Assembly: GCF_963924675.1 (NCBI RefSeq)
Contig: NC_089234.1
Coordinates: 28,821,668-28,885,667, forward strand
DNA length: 64,000 bases
Reading direction: 5' to 3'
Origin: Phocoena phocoena
Taxonomy: Eukaryota; Chordata; Mammalia; Artiodactyla; Phocoenidae
In this document: positions 14,081 to 24,795 of the stretch, piece by piece
How the letters are laid out: each line of letters begins with the position of its first letter
Position numbering within the stretch: the stretch's first letter is position 1
Translations under genes and position numbers: made by a program
The notes under the pieces: generated by a model
Seen by the model: only the letters and a program-made list of their open reading frames with translations
Databases searched by the model: none
Told to the model about the DNA's origin: nothing

Positions 14081-14540
14081 CACCCCCTTTTGAGGACTTG
14101 TGGAGGAGCTAATGTAGGAGGGGGTATCCTGAGAAAATATGGACTTCCTGCTAATGAAGGGGTAGCTGAGAGCACAATATTTGGGGTATGGCCCTGAGGG
14201 GATCAGATTTATGCTCACTGTACTGGAAGACCATGGAAAATACTGGTTGTATTTGGACTTAGTAGACATGATGCAGTCGGGTGACCCTTTATGGGACTGA
14301 GCGGGTGGGACTCAGCTGAAGAAACTACTTGTTATAAAATGTAAATATAAAATCACCATAGAAATAACTCCAGCACTGGCTGCGAATCTCCAAGCTTATT
14401 TGCTTAGTCTGAGTCCAGAGATGTAGCTGTATTTATTTCTTGCTCGCCCTCATTCTGTTCTGTCCCCCTTCCCTTCTTCCCTTCTTCACTTTTCACTCCT
14501 CCCCTTGCTTTGTCTCCTTATCACTACCTCCTTCCTTCCA
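14081..14540. other. Unique sequence
   Basis: The sequence downstream of the CpG block becomes AT-rich, with a pyrimidine-rich patch at 14455-14540. No gene is seen. Confidence 0.4.
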
Positions 14541-14547
14541 TCAAACC

Positions 14548-14870
14548 AGGAGTTCTTAACCTTAGAATTATGGTGGTCCGCGAACCACAACGGAAAGAAA
14601 ATCATATTTGTTTAACATCTAAATAAAAATTTGCGTCTTCGTCAATTATGAACGTGATCGTAAACCACAGGAATATTAGCAGTACCCATGACTCATCAAT
14701 AGAAATCAAGTGGTTTTGACAGTACCTGTACCTTTGCCACCAGAGAAATCACAGATGTCATTCACATTGTGGTATGTAGAAATATTTTTGCTCATTGCTA
14801 TAAAATTATGAGTTATTTGATTGCCACCTGATCTTGTATTCAGTGCATTAACACTGAAGCATGCTATATC
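14548..14870 (+). repeat. Unassigned ancient interspersed repeat
   Basis: Begins 'aggagttcttaaccttagaattatggtggtccgcgaacc' and runs through 'aatattagcagtacccatgac' and 'gattgccacctgatcttgt'. This is a dispersed mammalian repeat pattern I recognise but cannot name with certainty. Confidence 0.4.
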
Positions 14871-15470
14871 ATTAACTTAAAAAAATATTTTGACAACTGT
14901 AGTACAATATAATTCATTTCCTTTGCATACTTCTTATTCATTCCTGATTTTGCTATGGTGCATAGAAGGAAAACTGGTGCTGATCTTCAGAAAGTGAATG
15001 ACCCAAATCACTGGGCCACAAATCTTTTTCCAATTTAAGTGGTTTCCAGTTCTTCCTTTCAACAAAATAGAAGGAGGACCTAATGTAGTTGTTAACTGAT
15101 AGATAATTAAAAGTAATTTTTAGTAATAGGTCAGTGTAGCATTTTTGTCAAATAACTCTGGAGATCAAAGAATTATGTGCTGTTACCATAGCAAAATGAT
15201 TATTCCTAATTACTTATTTATGTAAACAAGCTTCCTCAGAATTTATATTTAAAAATAAATAAATATAGGAAAGGGATTGATTTTGTACATCTACTATTAC
15301 TGTCAGTAAAAGCATGGATCCATAAAAGCCACATTCCTCTCACTGAGGGATATGATGTGAATACAATTATTATGTTTAATATTTATATAAATTTTATTAT
15401 GTTTACGCTGTTTTGCTCAGTTGGGTGCTAATACTAATTATAATGACAGTGCAATTAAGAAGAAATTTTT
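14871..15470. other. AT-rich sequence, no gene seen
   Basis: No gene, RNA gene or named repeat is recognised in this AT-rich stretch. Confidence 0.4.
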
Positions 15471-15474
15471 TTAT

Positions 15475-15578
15475 AGTCTGAGCCTCCAGAACTATGAGAG
15501 GATAAGTTTATTTTCTTTTAAGCCAACAAAGCTATGGTAATTTGTTACAGCAGCCAGAGGAAATTAATAATAGGGTTT
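15475..15578 (+). mobile_element. MLT1-like MaLR LTR 3' end
   Basis: 'gagcctccagaactatgagaggataagttt...aagccaacaaagctatggtaatttgttacagcagcc' is the 3' end of a MaLR LTR. The 5' part is missing. Confidence 0.7.
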
Positions 15579-15589
15579 ATAGTGTATGC

Positions 15590-16085
15590 ACTTGTTCAGT
15601 TTTAGTAGATACTGCCAAATAGTTTTCCAGAGTGGTTGTACCAATTTACACTCCCAGTAGCAGTGTATGAAAGTTCTGGTCGCTCTACATCAAGGGTTGG
15701 GGGTTAGATATTGAAGAACCAGATAGTATTTTAGGCTTTGTAGGCCATATGGATTTGTGGCAGTTACTCAGCTCTGCTATGGTAGCGTGAAAGAAGCCAT
15801 AGACAGTGCATAAATGAATAAGCAGGGCTGCATTCCTATGAAACTTTATTTACAAATAAGGTGGTGGGGGTCTTATTTTGCTGACCCTTGCTCTGTGTCT
15901 TCTTCAGCCCTGTAATTTCTGTCCTTTTCATTTTAGCCATTCTTGTAGTGTGCAGTGGTATCTCATTATGGTTTTAAATCACACATCTCTGATGACAAAT
16001 GAGGTTGAGCATCTTTTCAGGTGTTGACCACTTAGATATACTCTTTTGTGAAGGGTCTTTTCAAGTGTTTTGCTAATTTTTAAAA
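15590..16085 (-). repeat. Old L1 (L1M) antisense, interrupted by a hAT-like element
   Basis: L1M sequence at 15590-15690 ('ccaaatagttttccagagtggttgtacc...') resumes at 15905-16085 ('attttagccattcttgtagtgtgcagtgg...gttgagcatcttttcagg'). In between (about 15693-15905) lies 'accagatagtattttaggctttgtaggccatatgg...actttatttacaaataagg...ttgctgacccttgc', a common non-autonomous DNA-transposon repeat, so that element inserted into the L1. Confidence 0.7.
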
Positions 16086-16087
16086 TA

Positions 16088-16335
16088 CAGTAAGTCCCCT
16101 ACATATGAACCTTCAAGATGCGAACTTCCAAAGATGTGAACGTGCCTGCCAGCCCCTGTATGCCAGCTGTTGTACTGCACTATTGTACTTTTCAAGGTAC
16201 TGTACTGTAAGATTAAAAGTGTTTTATTTTTTGTGTTTGTTTGGTTTTATGGACGAATTGTTTGTGTGAAAGGTATTATAAACCTATTACAGTACATTAC
16301 TATATAGCCGATTGTGTTAGTTGTGTTAGTTGTGT
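16088..16335 (+). repeat. Tigger/pogo-like DNA transposon fragment
   Basis: Starts 'acagtaagtcccctacatatgaaccttcaagatgcgaac', a terminal sequence of pogo-type (Tigger) elements, followed by 'ctgtatgccagctgttgtactgc'. Ends in three repeats of the motif TTAGTTGTG (about 16317-16340). Confidence 0.55.
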
Positions 16336-16339
16336 GAGA

Positions 16340-16673
16340 TGTAATCCACATACTACCAAATTCGTCCTTTTAAAACTATACAGGCCAGTGGTCATAAGTA
16401 TATTCACAGAGTTGTGTTACCATCACCACTACCTAATTACACAGCATATTCATCACTGCCTCAGAAAAGAAAACCCCATGACCATTAATAATTACTCTCC
16501 ATTCCTTCTACTCCTAGCGCCTGGAAACCACTAGTCTACTTTCTGTCTCTATGAATTTGCTTATCCTGGACATTTCATATAAGTGGAATCATAGAATATG
16601 TGATCTTTTGTGTCTGGCTTCTTAGCATAATGCTTTCAGAGTTCATCCATGTTGTAACATAGTCAGTACTTCA
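16340..16673 (-). repeat. Old L1 (L1M) antisense fragment
   Basis: 'aaattcgtccttttaaaactatacaggccagtgg...gttaccatcaccactacctaattac...ctggaaaccactagtctac...tggaatcatagaata' is antisense L1M 3' region. It directly abuts the younger L1 that inserted after 16673. Confidence 0.75.
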
Positions 16674-19600
16674 TTTTTTTCTTTGTTTAACAATTTCATT
16701 GGAGTATAATTGCTTTACATTGTTGTGTTAGTTTCTACTGTATAACAAAGTGAATCAGCAATATATTTACATATATCCCTGTATCCCCTCCCCCTTGCGT
16801 CTCCCTCTCACCCTCTCTATCCCTCCCCTCTAGGTGGTCGCAAAGCACCGAGCTGATCTCCCTGTGCTATGCGGCTTCTTCCCACTAGCTATCTGTTTTA
16901 CATTTGGTAGTGTATATATGTCCATGCCACTCTCTCACTTCATTCCAGCTTATCCTTTCCCCTCCACATGTCCTCAAGTCCATTCTCTATGTCTGCGTCT
17001 TTCTTCTTGTTCTGCCCCTAGGTTCTTCAGAACAATTTTAAATTTTTTTAGATTCCATATATATGTGTTACCAGATGGCATTTGTTTTTCTCTTTCTGAC
17101 TTACTTCACTCTGTATGACAGGCTCTAGGTCCATCCACCTCACTACAAATAACTCAATTTCGTTTCTTTTTATGGCTGAGTAATATTGCATTGTATATAT
17201 GTGCCACATCTTCTTTATCCATTCATCTGTCGATGGACACTTAGGTTGCTTCCATGTCCTGGCTATTGTAAATAGTGCTGCAGTAAACATTGTGGTACAT
17301 GACTCTTTTTGATTTATGGTTTTCTCTGGGTATATGCCCAGTAGTGGGATTGCTGGGTCATATGGTAGTTGCATTTTTAGTTTTTTAAGGAACCTCCATA
17401 CTGTTCTGCATGGTGGCTGTATCAATTAACATTCCCACCAACAGTGCAAGAGGGTTCCCTTTTCTCCACACCCTCTCCAGCATTTATTGTTTGTAGACCT
17501 TTTGATGATGTCCATTCTGACTGCTGTGAGGTGATGCCTCATTGTAGTTGTGATTTGCATTTCTCTAATGATTAGTGATGTTGAGCATCCTTCATGTGTT
17601 CATCGGCGATCTGTATGTCTTCTTTGGAGAAATGTCTATTTAGGTCTTCTACTCATCTTTGGGTTGGGTTGTTTGTTTTTTTGATATGGAGCTGCATGAG
17701 CTGCTTGTGTATTTTGGAGATTAATCCTTTGCCAGTTGCTTCGTTGGCAAATATTTTCTCCTATTCTGAGGGTTGTCTTTTGGTCTTGTTTATGGTTTCC
17801 TTTGCTGTGCGAAAGCGCTTAAGTTTCATTATGTCCCATTAGTTTAGTTTTGTTTTTATTTCCATTTCTCTAGGAGGTGGGTCAAAAAGGATTTTGCTGT
17901 GATTTATGTCATAGAGTGTTCTGCCTATGTTTTCCTCTAAGAGTTTTATAGTGTCTGGTCTTACGTTTAGGTCTTTAATCCATTTTGAGTTTATTTTTGT
18001 GTATGGTGTTAGGGAGTGTTCTAATTTCATTCTTTTACATGTAGCTGTCCAGTTTTCCCAGCAGCACTTATTGAAGAGGTTGTCTTTTCTCCATTGTATA
18101 TTCTTTCCTCCTTTATCAAAGGTAAGGTGACCATATGTGCGTGGGTTTATCTCTGGGCTTTCTATCTTGTTCCAATGATCTGTGTTTCTGTTTTTGTGCC
18201 AGTACCATCCTGTCTTGATTACTGTAGCTTTGTAGTCTAGTCTGAAGTCAGGGAGCCTGATTCCTCTGGCTCCATTTTTCTTTTTCAAGTTTGCTTTGGC
18301 TATTCGGGTTTTTTTGTGTTTCCATACAAATTGTGAAATATTTTGTTCTAGTTCTGTGAAAAATGCCATTGGTAGTTTGATAGGGATTGCATTGAATCTG
18401 TAGATTGCTTAGGGTAGTATAGCCATTTTCACAATGTTGATTCTTCCAATCCAAGAACATGGTATATCTCTCCATCTGTTTGTATCATCTTTAATGTCTT
18501 TCATCAGTGTCTTATAGATTTCTGCATATAGGTCTTTTGTCTCCCTAGGTAGGTTTATTCCTAGGTATTTTATTCTTTTTGTTGCAGTGGTAAATGGGAG
18601 TGTTTCCTTAACTTCTCTTTCAGATTTTTCATCATTAGTATATAGGAATGCAAGAGATTTCTGTGTATGAATTTTGTATCCTGCTACTTTTCCAAATTCA
18701 TTGATTAGCTCTAGTAGTTTTCTGGTAGCATCTTTAGGATTCTCTATGTATAGTATCATGTCATCTGCAGACAGTGACAGTTTTACTTCCTCTTTTCCGA
18801 TTTGGATTCCTTTCATTTTGTTTTTTGTCTCTGATTGCTGTGGCTAAAACTTCCAAAACTATGTTGAATAATAGTGGTGAGAGTGGGCAACCTTGTCTTG
18901 TTCCTGATCTTAGTGGAAATGGTTTCAGTTTTTTACTATTGAGAACAATGTTGGCTGTGGGTTTGTCATATAGGGCCTTTATTATGTTGAGGTAAGTTCC
19001 CTCTATGCCTACTTTATGGAGAGTTTTTATCATAAATGGGAGTTGAATTTTGTCAAAAGCTTTTTCTGCATCTATTGAGATTATCATATGGTTTTTATCC
19101 TTCAATTTGTTAATATGGTGTATCACATTGATTGATTTCGTGTATTGAAGAATCCTTGCATTCCTGGGATAAACCCCACTTGATCATGGTGTATGATCCT
19201 TTTAATGTGCTGCTGGATTCTGCTTGATAGTATTTTGTTAAGGATTTTCACATCTGTGTTCATCAGTGATATTAGCCTGTAGTTTTCTTTTTTTGTAGTA
19301 TCTTTGTCTTGTTTTGGTATCAGGGTGATGGTGGCCTCCTAGAAGGAGTTTGGGAGTGTTCCTCCCTCTGCTATATTATGGAAGAGTTTGAGAAGGATAG
19401 GCGTTAGCTCTTTTCCAAATGTTTGATAGAATTCACCTGTGAATCCATCTGGTCCTGGACTTTTGTTTGTTGGAAGATTTTTAATCACAGTTTCAATTTC
19501 AGTGCTTGTGATTGGTCTGTTTGTATTTTCTATTTCTTCCTGGTTCAGTCTCAGAAGTTTGTGCTTTTCTAAGGATTTGTCCATATCTTCTGGGTTGCCC

Positions 19601-19820
19601 ATTTTATTGACATATAGTTGCTTGTAATAATCTCTCATGAGCCTCTGTATTTCTGCAGTGTCAGTTGTTACTTCTCCTTTTTTAATTTCTGATTCTGTTG
19701 ATTTGAGTCTCCTCCCTCTTCTTCTTGATGAGTCTGGCTAATGGTTTATCAATTTTGTTTATCTTCTCAAACAACCAGCTTTTAGTTTAATTGATCTTTG
19801 CTATCGTTTCCTTCATTTAT

Positions 19821-20030
19821 TTTCTTTTTTTTTTTTGTGCGGTATGCGGACCTTTCACTGTTGTAGCCTCTCCCGTTGCTGAGCACAGGCTCCGGACGTG
19901 CAGGCTCAGTAGCCATGGCTCACGGGCCCAGCCGCTCTGCGGCACGTGGGATCTTCTCGGACTGGGGTACGAACCCATGTCCCCTGCATCGGCAGGCGGA
20001 CTCCCAACCACTGTGCCACCAGGGAAGCCC
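19821..20030 (-). mobile_element. CHR SINE, short type, inside L1 ORF2
   Basis: Antisense short CHR copy. The flanks share ccttcattt (19810-19818 and 20031-20039) followed by T-rich sequence, an imperfect target-site duplication. It has the same orientation as the L1 it interrupts. Confidence 0.93.
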
Positions 20031-20858
20031 CCTTCATTTCTTTTTCATTTATTTCTGCTCTCATCTTTATGATTTCTTTCCTTCTGCTAACTTTGGGGTT
20101 TTTTTTGTTCTTCTTTCTCTAATTGCTTTAGGTGTAAGGTTAGGTTGTTTATTTGAGATGTTTCCTCTTTCTTTAGGTAGGATTGTATTGCTATAAACTT
20201 CCTTCTCAGAACTGCTTTTGCTGAGTCCCACAGGTTTTGGGCCATGGTGTTTTCATTGTTATTTGTTTCTAGGTATTTTTTGATTTCCTTTTTGATTACT
20301 TCAGTGGTCTCTCGGTTATTTAGTAGCGTACTGTTGAGCCTTCATGTGTTTGTATTTTTACGGTTTTTTTCCCTATAATTGATATCTAGTCTCATAGCGT
20401 TGTGGTCAGAAAAGATTGATAGAATTTCAATTTTCTTAAATTTACCAAGGCTTGATTTGTGACCCAAGATATGATCTATCCTGGAGAGTGTTCCATGAGC
20501 ACCTGAGAAGAAAGTGTATACTGTTGTTTTTGGATGGAATGTCCTATAAATATCAATGAAGTCCATCTTGTTTAATGTATCATTTAAAGCTTGTGTTTCC
20601 TTATTTTCATTTTGGATGATCTGTCCATTGGTGAAAGTGGGGTGTTAAAGTCCCCTACTATGACTGTGTAACTGTCAATATCCCCTTTTATGGCTGATAG
20701 CATTTGCCTTATGTATTGAGGTGCTCCTTTGTTGGTGCATAAATATTTACAATTGTTATATCTTCTTCTTGGATTGATCCCTTGAGCATTATGTAGTGTC
20801 CTTCTTTGTCTCTTGTAATAGTCTTTATTTTAAAGTCTCTTCTGTCTGATATTTCTTT

Positions 20859-21082
20859 TTTTTTTTGGTTTTTTTTTTTTGTTTTTTTTTTTGGTACACG
20901 GGCCTCTCACTGTTGTGGCCTCTCCTGTTGCGGAGCACAGGCTCTGGACGTGCAGGCTCAGTGGCCATGGCTTACAGGCCCAGCCGCTCCGTGGCATGTG
21001 GGATCTTCCCGGACCAGGGCGCGAACCTGTGTCCCCTGCATCGGCAGGCGGACTCTCAACCACTGCGCCACCAGGGAAGCCC
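20859..21082 (-). mobile_element. CHR SINE, short type, inside L1 ORF2
   Basis: Antisense short CHR copy with an interrupted T/G tail. The target-site duplication tgatatttcttt is at 20847-20858 and 21083-21094. It lies within the L1 endonuclease-coding region. Confidence 0.94.
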
Positions 21083-21351
21083 TGATATTTCTTTCGATTT
21101 CCATATGCATGGAATATCTTTTTCCATCCCCTCACTTTCAGTCTATGTGTCCCTAGGTCTGAAGTGGATCTCTTGTAGACAGCATATATACGGGTTTTGT
21201 TTTTGTATCCATTCAGCCAGTCTGTCTTTTAGTTGGAGCATTTAATCAATTTACATTTAAGGTAATAATCAATATGTATGCTCCTATTACCATTTTCTTA
21301 ATTGTTTTGGGTTTGTTATTGTAGGTCTTTTCGTTGTCTTGTGTTTCCCGC

Positions 21352-22211
21352 CTAGAGAAGTTCCTTTAGCATTTGTTGTAACTTTTGCTTGTCTGTAAAG
21401 GTTTTAATTTCTCCATTGAATCTGAATGCAATCCTTGCTGGGTAGAGTAATCTTGGTTGTAGGTTTTTCCCTTTCATCACTTTAAATATGTCCTGCCAAT
21501 CCCTTCTGGCTTGCAGAGTTTCTGCTGAAAGGTCAGCTGTTAACCTTATGGGGATTCCCTTGAATGTTATTTGTTGCTTTTCCCTTGCTGCTTTTAATAT
21601 TTTTTCTTGGTATTTAATTTTTGATAGTTTGATTAATGTGTGTCTTGGTGTGTTTCTCCTTGGATTTATCCTGTATGGGACTCTCTGAGCTTCTTGGAGT
21701 TGATTGACTATTGCCTTTCCTATATTAGGGAAAATTTCAACTAAAAGCTCTTCAAATATTTTCTCAGTCCCTTTTTTTTCTCTTCGTCTTCTGGGACCTC
21801 TATAATTCGAATGTTGGTGCATTTAATGTTGTCCCAGAGGTCTCTGAGACTGTCCTCAGTTCTTTTCATTCTTTTTTCTTTATTCTGCTCTGAGGTAGTT
21901 ATTTCCACTATTTTATCTTCCAGGTCACTTATCCGTTCTTTTGCGTCAGTTATTCTGCTATTGATTTCTTTCTAGAGAGTTTTTAATTTCATTTATTGTG
22001 TTGTTCATCATTGTTTGCTCTTTAGTTCTTCTGGGTCCTTGTTAAACATTTCTTGTATTTTCTCCATTCTATTTCCAAGATTTTGGATCATCTTTAATGT
22101 CATTACTCTGAATTCTTTTTTAGGTAGACTGCCTATTTCCTCTTCATTTGTTAGGTCTGGTGGGTTTTTATCTTGCTCCTTCATCTGCTGTGTGTTTTTC
22201 TGTCTTCTCAT
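21352..22211 (-). pseudogene. L1 ORF1 remnant
   Basis: L1 ORF1 encodes an RNA-binding chaperone that packages L1 RNA. The C-terminal half is still open for 156 codons (21352-21822), with the typical RRDWQDIFKVMKGKNLQPRL stretch and an end in MLKELL. The N-terminal part (22008-22211) is in another segment, containing IQNLGNRMEKIQEMFNKD of the coiled coil. Frameshifts in 21822-22008 separate the two. Confidence 0.88.
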
Positions 22212-22214
22212 TTT

Positions 22215-23095
22215 GCTTAACTTACTGTGTTTGGGGTCTCCTTTTTGCAGGCTGCAGGTTTGTAGTTCCCATTGTTTTTGGTGTCTGCCTCCAGTGGGTA
22301 AGTTTGGTTCAGTGGGTTGTGTATGCTTCCTGGTGGAGGGAACTGGTGCCTGTGTTCTGGTGGATGAGGCTGGATCTTGTTTTTCTCGTGGGCAGGACCG
22401 CGTCCGGTGGTGTGTTTTGGGGTGTCTGTGAACTTATTATGATTTTAGGCAGCCTCTCTGCTAATGGGTGGGGTTGTGTTCCTGTCTTGCTAGTTGTTTG
22501 GCATAAGGTGTCCAGCACTGTAGTTTGCTGGTTGTTGAGTGGAGCTGGGTCTTAGTGTTGAAATGGAGATCTCTGGGAGAGCTTTTGACGTTTGATATTA
22601 TGTGGGGCCGGGAGGTCTCTGGTGGACCAATGTCCTGAACTTGGCTCTCCCACCTCGGAGGCTCAGGCCTGACAACCGGCTGGAGCACCAAGACCCAGTC
22701 AGCCTCTTGGCTCTGCCTGGGGGCAACCTCGGAAAGTGTCCTGCGTCCCCCACCGCCTCCCCCGTCTCTGGGGTGCCACCCGCAGCTGAGTCACCAGCCC
22801 AGCTGTGTCTCGGATGTGTGTGCCTGGCCCCAGCTGGCCTCCCCTCGGAAGACCCCCTCCCCCCAGTGCAGCTGCCTGCACCCTCCCGGACCACTGCTTC
22901 TGGGTGGCTAAGCTTCCTAGCTTTAGCTTTTATTGTGGAAATAGTGTGTGGATGGGGTGATAGTAGTTACCCATGGGCCAGGGCTTCTGTGGTTTGGAAC
23001 TTCTTGCCAGTGCCAAAGCGGGGAGCATGCAGGCTCTCTTGCTGGCTTGCCTTTTTGTGAGGCACGGAGGTAAACAGGAGCAGTGAGGCTTGAAA
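22215..23095 (-). mobile_element. L1 5' UTR region
   Basis: GC-rich sequence upstream of ORF1, presumably the internal promoter region of this L1 on the minus strand. It has accidental open frames on the plus strand (for example 22602-23060) that show no protein similarity I recognise. Confidence 0.7.
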
Positions 23096-23104
23096 GCTGC
23101 CCAA

Positions 23105-23695
23105 AACAGAGTCAGACTTTTTATTCCAGTGGATCTTTGATCAGTTTTAGAACATCCTCCATCGTTATCTCTTCAAATATTGCTTCTGCCCCATTTTCTC
23201 TCTCTTGCTTTTCTAGAGCTATAATTACATGTGTGTTAGATCTTTTGGCTGTGTTCCACGTCTCCATGTTCTGTTTATTCTTTCTCTTTCCCTTCATGTT
23301 CTCTTTCTCTTCTCTACTACCCCCAGCAGTCTTTTTTCTTTTTGTGCTTCAGTTTAGATATTTTCTATTGATTTCTCTTTGAGTTTCCTTCCTGAGTTTG
23401 GCTAGGTCAGTTTACTTTTAGACACATCCATTGAGTTCTTACTTTCATATATTTTATTTTTGGTTTTAGAATATCCGTTTGATTCTTTATGTAAATTTCA
23501 CTTTGTTGAAATTTTATGTCTTTCACCTCTTTGTCCATCTTTTCCTTTCTTTTATTTAATATATGAATCATTTAAAGTCCTTGTCTGCTCAATCCAATAT
23601 CTAGATCACTTATAGCTCTGCTTTTATTGGTTACCAGTCAAGTGGTTATGTTTTCATATACCTAGTAATTTTTGTCTGAATTTCAGATGTTTTAT
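23105..23695 (-). repeat. Older L1 ORF1-region fragment, antisense
   Basis: 'cttcaaatattgcttctgccccattttctctctcttgcttttctagagc' and 'tttgattctttatgtaaatttc' resemble the antisense of old L1 ORF1 and nearby sequence. It is more diverged than the adjoining L1. Confidence 0.55.
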
Positions 23696-23698
23696 ATT

Positions 23699-23699
<1 letters not shown>

Positions 23700-23735
<36 letters not shown>
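23700..23735. repeat. (AC)n microsatellite
   Basis: About 17 uninterrupted AC dinucleotides, likely length-polymorphic. Confidence 0.97.
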
Positions 23736-24646
23736 AGTAACAACTTTAGAAGCTTCAGATACGAAGCTTCAGCTTCTCTTTTACCAGAGAAGTAATATTC
23801 TAAGATGGTGGAATGGTTGTTACCTTAATCCTGTTGTAAACTTATTTAGGTCAAGACTGGTTTGCAGTTTTGGTCAGATCTAGTCCACCTTTGTTTTCCT
23901 TATTCCTAGGACATGGTCCTTCACGGTTTTTCACTGAGAGCATGAGGGGAAGGGGGTAGTCCTCTGTTTAGAACCAAGACTCTGAAGAAGTTTTCAGTCT
24001 GCTTTCCAGAGGTACTTGGATTAGCCTTCCACCCCATGAAGCTTCAAAATATCTCACATGTTTGAGGAGGAGAGTGGCTGTGGGCTTCAGGTCTCTCAAG
24101 TCTCCAGTTTTGGTGCTCTGGTCCCCCACAACTGCCAGGACTACTGGTTTCTCTATTTTCTAGGAGCAGCTTTCTGAAGCCTGAATTCTTAGCCTCTAGC
24201 TGTGTCCATGTTGAAAAATGCAATGAGGGAAAAAGTGATAGTTGATGGCAGCATTAATCTATCATTCCCTCCAGGGCTTTTACCTCTCAGTGGCTATATT
24301 CAAGGCCCTTTGTCTCCTAAGTATCCACAGACACTAGAAAATTCTACTCTGCTTTCTGGAAGTTTTGGCTTATCTTCAGAATTCAGCAGATACCTTGAGG
24401 AAGAAACTGGCCTTGTGTTTGAGACTTTTCAAATCTTCACTTTCGTCACTCCATCCCAAGCAATTGTCAAAGGTTTGGCTCTTTTCTCTGCCCTATAGTA
24501 GCATTCCTGTGCTTGCCCCAATTCCAGATCTCAGCCACAAGTTTGTGCCCAGAAGTGACAAATGTCCCCCAAACACCGTAGATCCTAAGATTACCTCTGA
24601 ATGGTTCTCTGCTCTCAGAAATTTTGTCCCTGATATTCCTTATTGT
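23736..24646. other. Unique sequence
   Basis: Moderate GC. An open frame at 24202-24498 has no recognisable domain. I see no gene or named repeat. Confidence 0.45.
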
Positions 24647-24660
24647 CTTTGCAGCTCTTT

Positions 24661-24779
24661 TTATTTTTTTGGCCACACTGCAGGGCATGCAAGATCTTAG
24701 TTGCCTGACCAGAGATTGAACCCGTGCCCCCTGCAGTGGAAGCTTGGAGTCCTAACCACTGGACCACCAGGGAAGTCCC
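24661..24779 (-). mobile_element. Short CHR-like tRNA SINE
   Basis: Compact antisense tRNA-derived SINE ('ggccacactgcagggcatgcaagatcttagttgcc...'). The perfect target-site duplication CTTTGCAGCTCTTT is at 24647-24660 and 24782-24795. Confidence 0.92.
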
Positions 24780-24795
24780 ACCTTTGCAGCTCTTT

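Larger units (their letters stand above)
17048..21240 (-). pseudogene. L1 ORF2 remnant (endonuclease, reverse transcriptase)
   Basis: Encodes pieces of L1 ORF2p, the endonuclease and reverse transcriptase that copies L1 and SINE RNA into the genome. Open pieces in order from the N-terminus: endonuclease end with SRIDHILGHK and SDHNAM (20342-20566), the pre-RT part ending in [15 protein letters not shown] (19339-19638), RT core with [11 protein letters not shown] and [12 protein letters not shown] (18761-19126), the ADDM motif (18409-18816), and C-terminal pieces (17839-18369, 17048-17425). Two CHR SINEs split it. The RT active-site motif reads SADD, not FADD or YADD. Confidence 0.9.
16674..23095 (-). 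mobile_element. Nearly full-length L1, decayed, with two SINE insertions
   Basis: Read on the minus strand from right to left: a GC-rich 5' region (about 22215-23095), ORF1 (about 21352-22211), ORF2 (about 17048-21240), 3' UTR (about 16690-17047) and poly-A (T tract at 16674). It is a cetartiodactyl-type L1 of about 6 kb without the SINEs at 19821-20030 and 20859-21082. Multiple frameshifts and stops make it inactive. No clean target-site duplication is visible, so its right edge is approximate. Confidence 0.9.

Noticed and set aside
13294..14269. Six overlapping open frames of 74-164 codons in the CpG block
   Set aside because: They occur on both strands and several frames with no recognisable domain. 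They reflect few AT-rich stop codons in GC-rich DNA. A non-coding exon is the better reading.
22148..23060. Plus-strand open frames of 135-152 codons
   Set aside because: They are antisense to the L1 5' UTR and ORF1 start and do not resemble any protein.
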